A stretch of DNA of 64,000 nt from Osedax fenrisi (lineage: Eukaryota > Annelida > Polychaeta > Sabellida > Siboglinidae). Of this stretch, positions 33,228 to 45,871 are shown one piece after another; position 1 is the stretch's first letter, and the number at the start of each line of letters is the position of its first letter. Made by a program: the position numbers and the translations under genes. Below the pieces are notes generated by a model, which saw nothing but the letters and a program-made list of their open reading frames with translations, had not been told where the DNA came from and did no database searches. The stretch is taken from the NCBI GenBank assembly GCA_964019155.1, contig OZ025244.1, positions 1,217,735 through 1,281,734 on the forward strand, read 5' to 3'.

Positions 33228-34211
33228 ATGGATTGTAGTACATGTAATTTAGAAATTAATAACGAAAATTATATAATATGTTCATGTGGTAATAAATACC
33301 ATTATAAGTGCTTATATAAAGCACAAATTATGAAAACAAGTTGGTCTAATAAATCACCGCCAAAATATGCTATTCAGTTATTTAGATCACCAAATTTTAT
33401 ATTTAAATGTAATACATGTATAAATAATAATAATGATAATACACCAATAAACCTACCTAGTTTAAATAACTCATTACCATCGTCTACTATTATTGATAAT
33501 AGTAAAATTAATACTTTAATAAATAACACAGAAACAAAATTAAATATGTTATTATCAAAAATCACTGAAATAAGTGAATTGATTGTTGTTAAAAAATCAT
33601 ACGCTAATGTAACCGCTAATGTAACCTCTTCTGTAACAAATTCTGATACCTTTACTGACAATTTGGTGAAATCAGTAAATATTATTAAAAATAATATAGA
33701 TAGCAATAATGAAATAATTATTCATAATATAAATATTCCTAATAATGATAAAACTAATTTCTTTAAATACTTAGTAAATATTATTTGTAAAACAGTAGAT
33801 ATTAATAAATCGTGTGTATTATCAATAGTTCAATTATCATTAAATAAATTAAAATTAATTTTAGAAAATGTGGTCTCAAACAAAATTATTTTATCAAATG
33901 TTAACCGATTATGTAGATTACGAGATCTTCAAAAGTCATTCATTAGAACATCTCTAGATGAAATATCACTAGAACGTCATCAGATATTATACCATGTAGT
34001 TAAAAATAAATTAATTAAAAGTAAAAAAATTATCAAATGTATTTATAATTCTAGAAGTAGTTCCTATGAACTAAGATATATTATAAATAATAAAATTGAC
34101 TGGAATATGTCAATTGGCGAAGATAATTTTAGTGTATGGAAATTGTCATATATTACTTATAAAAATTCCATTATTAATCAAAATAAAAATAAAACTACAG
34201 GTTCTAGATGA
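33228..34211 (+). CDS. LINE ORF1 protein with N-terminal PHD-like zinc finger
   Basis: A 327-codon ORF. The N-terminus has cysteine/histidine spacing of a PHD-like finger: MDCSTC, then ICSCGNKYHYKC, and FKCNTC at about residue 60-65. An Asn-rich low-complexity stretch follows, then a helical segment with KTNFFKYLVNIICKTVDI and a basic, RNA-binding-like C-terminal half (RLRDLQKSFIRTSLDE). In CR1-type elements ORF1 binds element RNA; that role here is inferred. It ends in TGA directly followed by CTA, and ORF2 continues in the same frame without another stop. The frame is intact. Confidence 0.8.
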   Translation: MDCSTCNLEINNENYIICSCGNKYHYKCLYKAQIMKTSWSNKSPPKYAIQLFRSPNFIFKCNTCINNNNDNTPINLPSLNNSLPSSTIIDNSKINTLINNTETKLNMLLSKITEISELIVVKKSYANVTANVTSSVTNSDTFTDNLVKSVNIIKNNIDSNNEIIIHNINIPNNDKTNFFKYLVNIICKTVDINKSCVLSIVQLSLNKLKLILENVVSNKIILSNVNRLCRLRDLQKSFIRTSLDEISLERHQILYHVVKNKLIKSKKIIKCIYNSRSSSYELRYIINNKIDWNMSIGEDNFSVWKLSYITYKNSIINQNKNKTTGSR

Positions 34212-34214
34212 CTA
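34209..34214 (+). promoter_or_regulatory. UGA-CUA context between ORF1 and ORF2 (possible stop readthrough)
   Basis: ORF1 stops with TGA at 34209-34211, the next codon is CTA, and the frame stays open into the ORF2 endonuclease (NNLNIYYANARSIRNK). UGA followed by CUA is a known efficient readthrough context in several animal and viral genes. Translation of ORF2 by readthrough is therefore plausible; reinitiation at ATG 34293 would delete the start of the endonuclease. Confidence 0.45.
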
Positions 34215-37174
34215 ACCGGCAATAAAGATGAAAATATTAAAAATAACAATTTAAATATATATTATGCAAATGCTCGTAGTATTAGAAATAAAATGAATTT
34301 TTTGGAATTTTTACTTTCATCTAATAAATATGACATTATATGTTTAGTTGAAACATTCTTAACAGTAGATGATAGAGATTCTCTGTATTTAATCGGTGGA
34401 AAAAATTATATACTATTTAGATACGATAAATTAATTCATAGAGGAGGTGTTGCGATATTTTGTAAATCTAATTTATGTCCTGTAAGAAATGTTATTGCAC
34501 ACCTAGATGTTCAATATATACATTTAAAAATTAATTCAAAAATTCCATTTAATATTATATGTGTTTATAGACCTCCAAATTGTAATGAAGTATCTCATGA
34601 ACAGATATGTAAATTATTTGATATAACCCAACAAAATTATAATTCTTCTATAATTATAGGAGATTTTAATTTACCAAATTTTAATTGGAAAGAATATACA
34701 TTTCCTAGTTACCCAAAAAGTTATGCATTACTTTACGATTCGATTATTAAAAATTCATTTTCACAATTAATAAATAAGCCAACTCGCAATAATAATATAA
34801 TTGATTTACTTTTTACTAATGAAAAACAATTACTATCTAATATAAATATTGGAGACTATTTCGGATTACACAAAAATATAAGTGACCTCTATTCTGTTTC
34901 ATTTAATGTAAATATTGAAAAATACCCATGTAAACAGATTTTAAAATCAAACAATTTTTATTTCAATAATGCTAATATAAAATTGATTAAATATCATCTT
35001 TCTAAATTTAATTGGGAATATCTAAATTCAAATGATTATAATATCGATCAAAAAGTAGAATATTTTAATAATGTTCTAAATAAATTATTTATATCACATA
35101 TTCCTAATATAAATAATACAATAAAACAGGTACTTCCGAAGAATATATTGAAATTGAAGAAGCAAGTACAAAATTTATTTCGAAAATCTAAAACTAATTT
35201 ACAATATAAATATAATTGGATAGAAGCAAAAAAAAAATTATCCAAAGAATTAGAATCTTTAAATTTTAAGAGAGAGATTAATGCAATTAATTCAAAAAAT
35301 AAATTAAAGTTTTATAAATTTATGAAAAAAAGACAAAATTTAAAATCTGGAGTATCTCCTCTAATTGATATATCAAATAATAATATTTTATTTTCAGATC
35401 TCGACAAAGCAAATATGTTAAATTCATATTTTAGTTCAATTCAACAAAATGATAATGGAAATTTACCCGAATTTTATAATTTAACTAAACAAAAGTTTGA
35501 TAATATTGATTTAAATCTTGAAATAATTAAAATATTATTAAATAGATTACAAATTACACATACTTTCGGAATTGATGGGATATCATCTTCTATGTTAAAA
35601 TTATTATCTAATGAATTATGTAGGCCTTTATATATTATTTTTAATTCATCTTTATTATCGGGTAATATACCAAAAATTTGGAAAAAATCTATAATCACAC
35701 CAATTTTTAAAAAGGGTGAACCATCAGATTCAAATAACTATAGGCCTATTTCAATAACATGTGTAATATGTAGAGTATTAGAACGTATTATTTCTAAACA
35801 ATTAATTTTTTATTTAAAATCTAATAATTTATTAACAAAATATCAATATGGGAAATATAATGTTGATGTTGGTAATATAATAAGTGGAAAATCCACAGAA
35901 TTACAATTAACAAAATGTTTAAAATGTTGGTATAATGAATTGAATAATAAAAAATGTGTAGATATAATATATATTGATTTTGCCAAAGCTTTTGATGTTG
36001 TTTCTCATGAAAAACTATTATTTAAATTAAAATCATACGGTATATCTAATAAAATAATAAAATGGTTTTATATTTTTTTATCGAATAGATCTCAAATTAC
36101 ACGGGTTGAAAATTCTTTTTCAAATAGTTCTATTGTAAAATCTGGAGTACCACAAGGATTGGTTTTAGGTCCAATTTTATTTTTATTATATATTAATGAT
36201 CTTCCTAGTATATTCTCTTCAAAAATTCATATTGATTTATTTGCCGATGATACACAAATATATTTTTCTTACGCATCTGAGAGTGAAAGATTTCTTTTAC
36301 AAAATAATTTAAATTTATTTTCACAATGGGTAAATAAATGGCAATTAAATATTTCATTATCAAAATGTGCAGTTATGACTTTAGGGAAGGTTACTCCACA
36401 AAAATATTTTATAAATAATATTCAATTAGAAAACGTGCAGTTATGACTTTAGGGAAGGTTACTCCACCAAAATATTTTATAAATAATATTCAATTAGAAA
36501 ACGTTACTTTTTATAAAGATTTGGGAATAATATTTGAAAATAACCTTTTATTTAATAAACATATTGATTATATTTGTAAAAAAGCTTATTTTTCTTTGAA
36601 TTCAATTTTTAGATGCATTACTACAAAATCCCCTAGAGCATTATTAAATGCATATAACATTTATTGCAGACCAATTTTAGAATATGCATCCATAATTTGG
36701 TCACCTTTTTCAAAGGTTAGTAAATTTCGTAGTCTCATAGACCAAATTGAAAGAGTGCAAAGATTATTTACTAGAAGATTAATTACAAGATGCGTAGGAT
36801 ATACAAATTCATCAAATATTAATTATAAATCATATATAGAGAGATTGGTATATTTTAAATTAGAATCACTTGAACTTAGAAGATTAAAAATAGATCTAAC
36901 TACAATTTTTAAAATTTCAAATAATTATACAGATATAAATATATCTGATATTCTTAACATTTAGAATAATTGTAGAACTAGAGGTAATTGTAAAAAATTA
37001 AATGTAATACATAATTATGATAATACAATTAAAAATATAATTAATAATAGATCAGTTAATTTATGGAATTCATTAAATAATGATATAATAAAATCTGTAT
37101 CTGTTTCATCTTTTAAAAATAAAATAAACAAAATCTGTTTTGACAAACATCTTTTTTTTAACAGAAATTTATAA
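34212..37174 (+). pseudogene. LINE ORF2: endonuclease plus reverse transcriptase, disrupted
   Basis: The endonuclease begins at about 34250 (LNIYYANARSIRNK), continues with LVETFL, RGGVAIF, IIGDFNLPNFNW and a DLLFTN segment. The expected final S-D-H triad reads S-D-L (HKNISDLYSVSF), so the catalytic His is lost. The reverse transcriptase has FKKGEPSDSNNYRPIS, IYIDFAKAFDVVSHEK, SGVPQGLVLGPILF and LFADDTQIYF with intact Asp pair. About 24 nt inserted at about 35855 add residues in a conserved finger segment. A 68-bp tandem duplication at 36367-36502 shifts the frame, and TAG at 36962 interrupts the C-terminus, which ends with VNLWNSLNND and SFKNKINK at 37174. The shorter copy at 45872 lacks the 68-bp duplication. 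Confidence 0.88.
36367..36502 (+). repeat. 68-bp tandem duplication in LINE ORF2
   Basis: GTGCAGTTATGACTTTAGGG through CAATTAGAAAAC occurs twice in a row with one difference. Its length is not a multiple of three, so it breaks ORF2. Confidence 0.95.
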
Positions 37175-38136
37175 TTTTATATTGATTTATGTTTCATTTA
37201 GTATCTTAATTATTGCATTATCTCTTCTGGTTTTTTTTAATGTGTTTTTGTTATAGAAAATTTGGGTTTTTATATCTATATTTCAAATATATTATAATAT
37301 AAAATTAATAATTCATTATTATTACAGATAAAGTGGGAAGTATTATTTTATTTGTGTTTGTTCGGTATTATATGTTTGTTTTATATATATTTTGTAAATA
37401 TGTTTCAAATGTATTATTCAAATGTATTATATTACTAAACTACAATATTAATAATTTTCTATTATTTCAGATTATAGTGATAAGTATTATATTGTTTGTT
37501 TCGTAATATTATTGGTATGTTTTGTTATTAACTGTTTTTGTATAGGTATATTGGTTTATTTTATTTGTAACTTGTTCTGTTTGTATATATATATATTTCA
37601 AATTTATTATACAATTAATAAAGTACTACCTATTATTATTACAGATTTTGGTAAGTATTACTATATTTGTTTGTTTCATTCAAGTATTGGTTTAATTGAT
37701 TTTAAACATGTTCTGTTTATAATATATTATAAATTTAACATTTAAATATTAAACTATATAACTAATAATTTATTACTAAAACAGGGTACAAAGATAAGAA
37801 GATTTCTACAAAGTTAAAGTAGAAATTGAATATTTCGATGCCACTTACAAAATAATGTATTTTATTTCTATTTTCGATTATTTTTACGCTATCTTTTATT
37901 TCTATTTTGTTCATTTTTCGTTTATTTTTACTATATGATTTATTTCTACTTTCGATTGTTTTTCGTTTATTTTTACGGTAACTGTAAAACGTTTTAATTT
38001 CTTTATTTTTTTAATTTCGTATTATTCTTTGTTTATTTATATAACGTATGTTATCGTTAGTAAATATATATACTTTATACTTTCGATTATATTTTCGGCT
38101 ATGTATTTGCTTAAATAAATTATCAATCAATCAATC

Positions 38137-40196
<2,060 letters not shown>

Positions 40197-40298
40197 GTAA
40201 TAAGAAGGGTTATCATATGCTCGGAATTCATAGACGACGATACGGAGTCTTCTGTTCAATGCAACGAATGCAAAATATTGTGTCATGAGCTGCGTTGA
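40197..40298 (+). CDS. Possible terminal exon with C-x2-C...C-H zinc-binding pattern
   Basis: After a good acceptor (TAATTTTTTTCCATTAG) the frame reads VIRRVIICSEFIDDDTESS then VQCNECKILCHELR and stops at TGA 40296. The spacing C-S-E ... V-Q-C-x-x-C-x-x-x-C-H-E-L resembles the W-I-Q-C-x-x-C-x-x-W-x-H-E-L-C finger that ends many pogo/Tigger-type transposases and some PHD-like domains. A polyadenylation-like AATAAA lies about 40 bp downstream. It may be a host exon or the end of a DNA-transposon gene. Confidence 0.35.
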   Translation, partial: VIRRVIICSEFIDDDTESSVQCNECKILCHELR

Positions 40299-40437
40299 CA
40301 TAGATATATTTATAATATATGAATTATGTATATAATAAATTTATATGGAACATTATTTAAATTTATTTATTATATATTTAAATAATCAATAAAATTATAT
40401 ATGAAATTCATACATCAGTAAATACAACATTAAATAT

Positions 40438-40551
40438 ATTATTTATATTTTATTATTTAAACATTTCTTAAATTAATTATAATTAATTATAGAATTTATT
40501 TATATTTTATTATTTAAACATTTCTTAAATTAATTATAATTAATTATAGAA
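40438..40551. repeat. Tandem duplication of about 56 bp
   Basis: TATTTATATTTTATTATTTA through AATTAATTATAGAAT occurs twice head to tail, essentially identical. Confidence 0.9.
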
Positions 40552-40659
40552 TATGATGAAATAAGCTTAAGTATAGATGATAATACTGGAGCAAGTCTAC
40601 ACCACACTTTTCTGCATGCTTATTAGAAATCAATAATTTGAAACCAGTTGGTATGCTAA

Positions 40660-40843
40660 CAGTGGTTCCCAACCTATTTGGTCATTGGGTTTTTGTTGTT
40701 GGGTCATGAAACAATTTATAAAATTATTAATCATATATAAATAGTCTATTAATAAAAAAATAAATTGTTCATTAGGTAACAATATTTTTAAATTAAGAAT
40801 TATCAAAAAAAGTGTCATGATGAAAAAAGTTTGGGAACCACTG
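40660..40843. mobile_element. Miniature hAT (Charlie-like) element
   Basis: The left end CAGTGGTTCCCAACCTATTT and right end TTTGGGAACCACTG are inverted repeats of the kind that bound Charlie-type hAT elements (CAGTGGTTC-C/T-CAACC). The 184-bp unit has no coding capacity. A perfect 8-bp target duplication is not visible. Confidence 0.7.
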
Positions 40844-41436
40844 CTATAGAAGAATAATCATTAGTTAGACAAGTCTCAGTAATATCATATATAGAACAAT
40901 TATAATCAATAATTATTTGTGTAATAAAATCAACTTTATGTATTAAGATATATCCCACTACTACTTTCCGGAAATATTATATTTATCCATAATGTTACTG
41001 TTGGAACAACTTTTCTACAAAAGAATGTAGAATTCGAATTCGAGGCGGTCGATAGTCGTAACCTATATGTCATAACCTACTTTACATTATAAAGTTTTAT
41101 TGAACAGTTACAAAAATATAGTTACCATAAAATGTATATATATATAGGCTATAGCCTAAATAAACAGAAATCTATTCGTAGACTCAATTATAATATAAAT
41201 TAGTATAAATTAATTAAACTATTAATTAGTTAAATATAAATTAGTATAATATAATAGTAATTATTATAATATTAATTAGTTAAAAATAAATTAGTATACA
41301 TTAATAGTAATTAGAATAATATTAATTAGTATAATATTAATTATAATACTATTAATTAGTATAATATAAATTTGTAAAATAGTAATTAGTAAAATATTAA
41401 TTAGTATAATATTAATTAGTATACTATGTATGTATG

Positions 41437-41506
<70 letters not shown>
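40844..41506. other. AT-rich spacer with ATTAATTAGTATAAT repeats
   Basis: A slightly GC-richer patch at about 40960-41090 is open for about 55 codons without a start codon or a known domain. From 41180 to 41425 the DNA is a degenerate array of TAATTAGTATAAT words, followed by (TGTA)n and a long (TA)n tract at 41436-41506. Confidence 0.5.
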
Positions 41507-41508
<2 letters not shown>

Positions 41509-43163
41509 GAGTAAGACAGGGCGATTGTTTATCACCAATTATTTGTAATCTTGCTTCTGAACCTATCATAAGAAAAGCAATTGAAATAGCCGGTTATGAC
41601 CTATTCGGATCTAAAGCTAAACTTACAGCTTACGCAGATTATTTAGCAATAATCACTGGATCTCATGAGGAAATGATGTCGACACTAGATGGAATACTTG
41701 AAGTTTCTAGTAGTATCGGCCTCAAGTTCAATCCTAGAAAATGCACTAGCATTTCTTTCAACAAGGGGGTTATTGAGGATCGACAGTTTATGTTGGGTCA
41801 AGAATTTATTAAAACTCTTCATATTGGCGAATTTGAAAGATTCTTGGGTATACCAATTGGATCTAAGTTCTTGTTTAATGTTACTACTGATATACCTGCT
41901 CAACTTAATCAACTTTCAGACTATGGACTAACTCCATGGCAAAAAATAGAAGTTTTAAGAAGTCACTTAATCCCCTCTCTATCCCATGAGCTCTCATCTG
42001 GACGAGTCTTGAAGGAAAGTATCTACGATCTGGATAAATCTATAAAGCAGTTCCTAAGATACAATACTAATACTCCTGACAATGTTGCTACTCCATTCTT
42101 CTATGCTGACAGACATATTGGCGGCCTGGGGATTGGTAAAATCAGCCAAGAAGTAGATATTTGGACAATCTCTAAAGCAACGCAATTACTATCTTCTAGG
42201 GATAATATGATATCCTCAATTGCTAATCGCCAACTATCAAATACCCTCAATTGTGCTATCGGACATGATCATGAAATACCACTCACTGAATTTCTATCCG
42301 GTAGCCAAACGCATGGGTTATATGGTTATAGATTTTATAGCAAAGGTGCTAATCTTTGGACGCGCACTCGACATGCAGCAACACACCTTGGAGCTCGCAT
42401 TGATATATCCGATGGGAACATAATCATAGCCATCGATGATATCTGCTCCACTCCTGCTAAGGTTATAAAAAGCATGCGACTTGCGCTGAGAAAGCAATGG
42501 AGCAGAAAATTCATGGAACTTCCGTTACAAGGCAGTGTAGCTGAGTGTTTATCCCAGGATGCAAATTCTAAGGTAATCACTAAGCTAATATCACAAGAAT
42601 CGACACTATCTTTCAAATCCTGGAACTATTGGCACATGGCTAGAACTCAGACTCTTCCAGTAAAAGCTTTTCCAGGCTCAACAGATAAAAAATGTAGGCA
42701 ATGCTACTCCAAGGATGAAACGACGATGCACATATTGAATATGTGTACTGCATCACTAAAAATGATGACAGAAAGACATGATGCTGTCCTTGGAGTACTA
42801 ACTAAGTTCCTAGATGAATGCGATATTGAGTACGATACTAGCTACATCTCACTAGATAACTTAAAACCGGATCTTGTTATCAAATATAACAACTCATGTT
42901 ATTTTGTCGACATCACAATTCCCTACGACTCGATTACAAATATGGAATCTGCCGCTAATAGGAAGATAGAAAAGTATCGCCACCTCGGATATGTAATTCC
43001 CTTCTGTGTTGGTTCTTTGGGCTCTTGGTACTCTGGAAACCAAATTCTCAAGACAGAGATGAATTTTCCTACAAATACCTGGAAAATATTGAAGACCGCC
43101 AGTATTAAAGAATCAATAGAAGGTTCGGGAAGAATTTTATCGAAATTCTTCAACTGTTTTTAA
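41507..43163 (+). pseudogene. R2-type RT C-terminal half with zinc knuckle and restriction-like endonuclease
   Basis: The open frame starts in the microsatellite (24 codons of YI repeats at 41430-41506, not genuine). It then reads SGVRQGDCLSPIICNLASEP (motif B) and TAYADYLAII, where the second catalytic Asp of YADD has become Tyr. FNPRKCTSISFNKG and FLGIPIGSK follow in the thumb. Near the C-terminus is the C-x2-C-x8-H-x4-C knuckle CRQCYSKDETTMHILNMC, then the restriction-like endonuclease core KPDLVIKYNNSCYFVDITIP with its P-D...D arrangement. The last 550 codons are uninterrupted. The N-terminal zinc fingers and first RT motifs are gone, and the Asp loss means no polymerase activity, although the endonuclease looks preserved. 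Confidence 0.85.
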
Positions 43164-43410
43164 AGCGTTTTATTATTTTACTTAGCATTTTATATTGTAT
43201 CTTTAGTTTATTATCTTATTCTCTACTTTTGACTGTTTTTATCACAAAATTCTATTTACATATTTTATCAATTTTTATTTTGTTTAATTATTATAGATAT
43301 TTTTATACCGTTTACCTCCGTTTTAGTTTTAGGATCACTAACTATGATGAAGAGGTCATAAGCTCAAATATATTTGCTTAATTGATTTTTCAATAACACC
43401 CTTCTGAGTT
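41507..43410 (+). mobile_element. 5'-truncated R2/R4-type LINE inserted in (TA)n
   Basis: Element sequence starts directly after the (TA)n tract with CCGGAGTAAGACAGG, in the middle of the reverse transcriptase, and its 3' UTR ends near GAGTTATATATATAC, back in a TA/TACA repeat at 43412. Both flanks are thus TA microsatellite. R2-group elements often insert at specific or repetitive targets. Confidence 0.8.
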
Positions 43411-44947
43411 ATATATATACATACATACATACATATATATATATATATACATATATATATGTATATATATTTGTATTATTAATATCACTATATTTATGTT
43501 CATTTTATGTTAATTATATTTAATAGTAATATTTAAATTATAAAATATATTTATTATGTTTGTAATTATGTATTTATATATGCAAATTGCGTGAGACACT
43601 ACGATGTAATTAAATATTCGATATATAATAAGATGATACTAGTAAAATAGTGTATATAAAATATCAAATATAACAAGTATTTCCCCCTATTGTCTAAAAT
43701 ATATATCTACTTTAAAACAAAATCAACGACGCTGATTGGATAAAAGCTCTCCACAACACCCGACTTTTATGTAAAAATCATTAATATTATAGCCTTCTTA
43801 AAGTGCATATATAATGAAAATAAATGTCAATAATAATTAACTTTTAAAATGTATATTGATAACGATATTTATGATTACAATATACTATCAAAATTATCTA
43901 TATATTTCAATTATTTTCGTAGATATAACAGCTTAAAGTTACGTTTTTTTTATCAAAAAGTACTGTTTTTTAATTAGTTAAATATTTTTTAATTGATTAG
44001 TTTTTATTTTTATTTTTTTTTCTAAAAAAACGGAGCTCTGCCAGACTGCTAATAATATATATATAACATTTTTTCCTATCTGTTATAATTAAAAAGTTAT
44101 TTGCATTCTCCATAACTCCCCCCTTTCCACAACACCCTTCCTTCCCCGAACTTTCGAAAGTTCGAAAGAACCTACTATATTCTTCTAATAGATAACATTA
44201 ATATATAGTCACTATTCACTATATTTAATTACATATATTCATATATACCTAATTACAATATTAGCTCTAGGATAATTATTTTTTTAAATAAAATGAAATT
44301 CCATACATAAAAATTAAAACTATTAATTAAAATTTTAGAGCGATTTTATTTCATTTATAATATTATACACCTACATTTAACATCTTTAAATGAGGTAGGA
44401 AAAAAAATCTGAATATTTTTAAAGGAAAAATCACAGAAAAAATGGTTATTTATTAACGATATAAACACAATTAAAGAAATGTCATCGTAGTTCTAATTTG
44501 TGAAGCCATATTGTTATATATATTGATTAATGAATTGGTTTTTGTCATATATACTTATTGGAGACTCTCTTTATGAGTATATATTACGAGATAATCTCTG
44601 GTATTTCGTTTGAGCAGAAATTGTATTCGCTATATTGTACTTTCTGAACTCAATAAACTATTTTCATTTATTCATGCATTCGTATAATATAAAATTATTA
44701 AATATAATCATTATGTATAAATTATGAGAGGTTCAAATAAAATTCTGGAAAATCATAGAAATAATATTATTTGTGTTATGCAATAGATAGTATTCATAAT
44801 AATTTCACATATTCTGAAAATTTCATGATTGTAGCTTAATTATAAATATGAAAAATATAAATAATTATGTTTTTTTGGTATTTTCCTATATGTTCCTATG
44901 TTATATATATTATCTGGGTATTACAATTATCAGGGTTATATTCAATA

Positions 44948-44990
<43 letters not shown>

Positions 44991-45039
44991 ATACATAATT
45001 TGACAGTGGAATCCTTAATCAACAATATGTTAAATAACT
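43411..45039. other. AT-rich non-coding DNA
   Basis: Contains TA/TACA repeats (43412-43470), a pyrimidine-rich stretch with an ACTTTCGAAAGT palindrome at about 44152-44165 and a (TA)n run at 44951-44985. No gene is recognised. Confidence 0.55.
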
Positions 45040-45320
45040 ATTAGTGTGTACACGCTGAACTAACGTACTATCAGTTGAGCGCAGTGGCTGTACTTTGAGA
45101 AGAATAGCCTCTTGCTCAGTCCTGCCCATATTAATTTATCTGCCATGATGCGCAGGGAACCTCGACACTGAATTGCCTGGAGTTAACTGGTAGAACCTCA
45201 ACAGGTAGGTAACCTGTGGCAGAACACCATGTTAAAGTGTGTACTAGGAAAGACTGTTCTGTAAGTTAGCCTTCTAGCTCGTGAATGTTATAATATGCAT
45301 ATTTGTGAAGTTTTACCATC
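45040..45320. other. Unassigned GC-richer island, possible exon
   Basis: The island is markedly less AT-rich than its surroundings. On the minus strand a good acceptor (GTGTTCTGCCACAG) and a strong donor (GTACGT after CTGATA at about 45076) exist, and an ATG-started frame reads MADKLIWAGLSKRLFFSKYS. On the + strand an equally good donor (AACAG followed by GTAGGT, about 45203) is present with different short frames. I cannot choose a strand or identify a product; it could also be a non-coding RNA gene. Confidence 0.3.
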
Positions 45321-45690
45321 TAATATTTGATATTGATAAGAATTTAAATAAACGATAAGAATTTTAATAAAGATATGCATTCTGATTTAATGTAAATTCT
45401 TAGTTTACCTATGTGTATGTGCGTGTGAACTTTATCACAACAATGAAAATTCAGGCTATCATCAATATATTATAATAAAGTATGAAATTACATAACAATA
45501 TCAAAATTATTTTATTTTATATTGAATAAAACCCAGGTATACATTAATGTAAGAGAGACATAAATACATAACAGGTATACATTATGTTCACGATAGGGTT
45601 ATGTATAATATAATTACAGATAGATTGTTACTAGTTATAAACCATACTTCCGTAATAATAACAATTAATATACTTGGAAGTGTTATTAGC
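45321..45690. other. AT-rich spacer
   Basis: A repeated GGTATACATTA word appears at about 45536 and 45572. No gene seen. Confidence 0.5.
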
Positions 45691-45704
45691 AACGGTGTTT
45701 AAAT

Positions 45705-45734
45705 AATAATAATAATATAATAATAATAATTATA

Positions 45735-45773
<39 letters not shown>

Positions 45774-45871
45774 TAATAATAATTATAATAGTAATAATAG
45801 TAATAATAATAATAATATAATAATAATTATAATAGTAATAATAGTAATAATAATAATAATATAATAATAAT
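45705..45871. repeat. Interrupted (AAT)n microsatellite
   Basis: AATAATAATAATATAATAAT and AATTATAATAGTAATAATAG units alternate. It directly precedes the LINE fragment at 45872, recalling the (AAT)n context of the full-length copy. Confidence 0.9.

Noticed and set aside
40925..41092. Open stretch of about 55 codons on the + strand
   Set aside because: No start codon, no splice sites and no recognisable motif; left as unassigned spacer.
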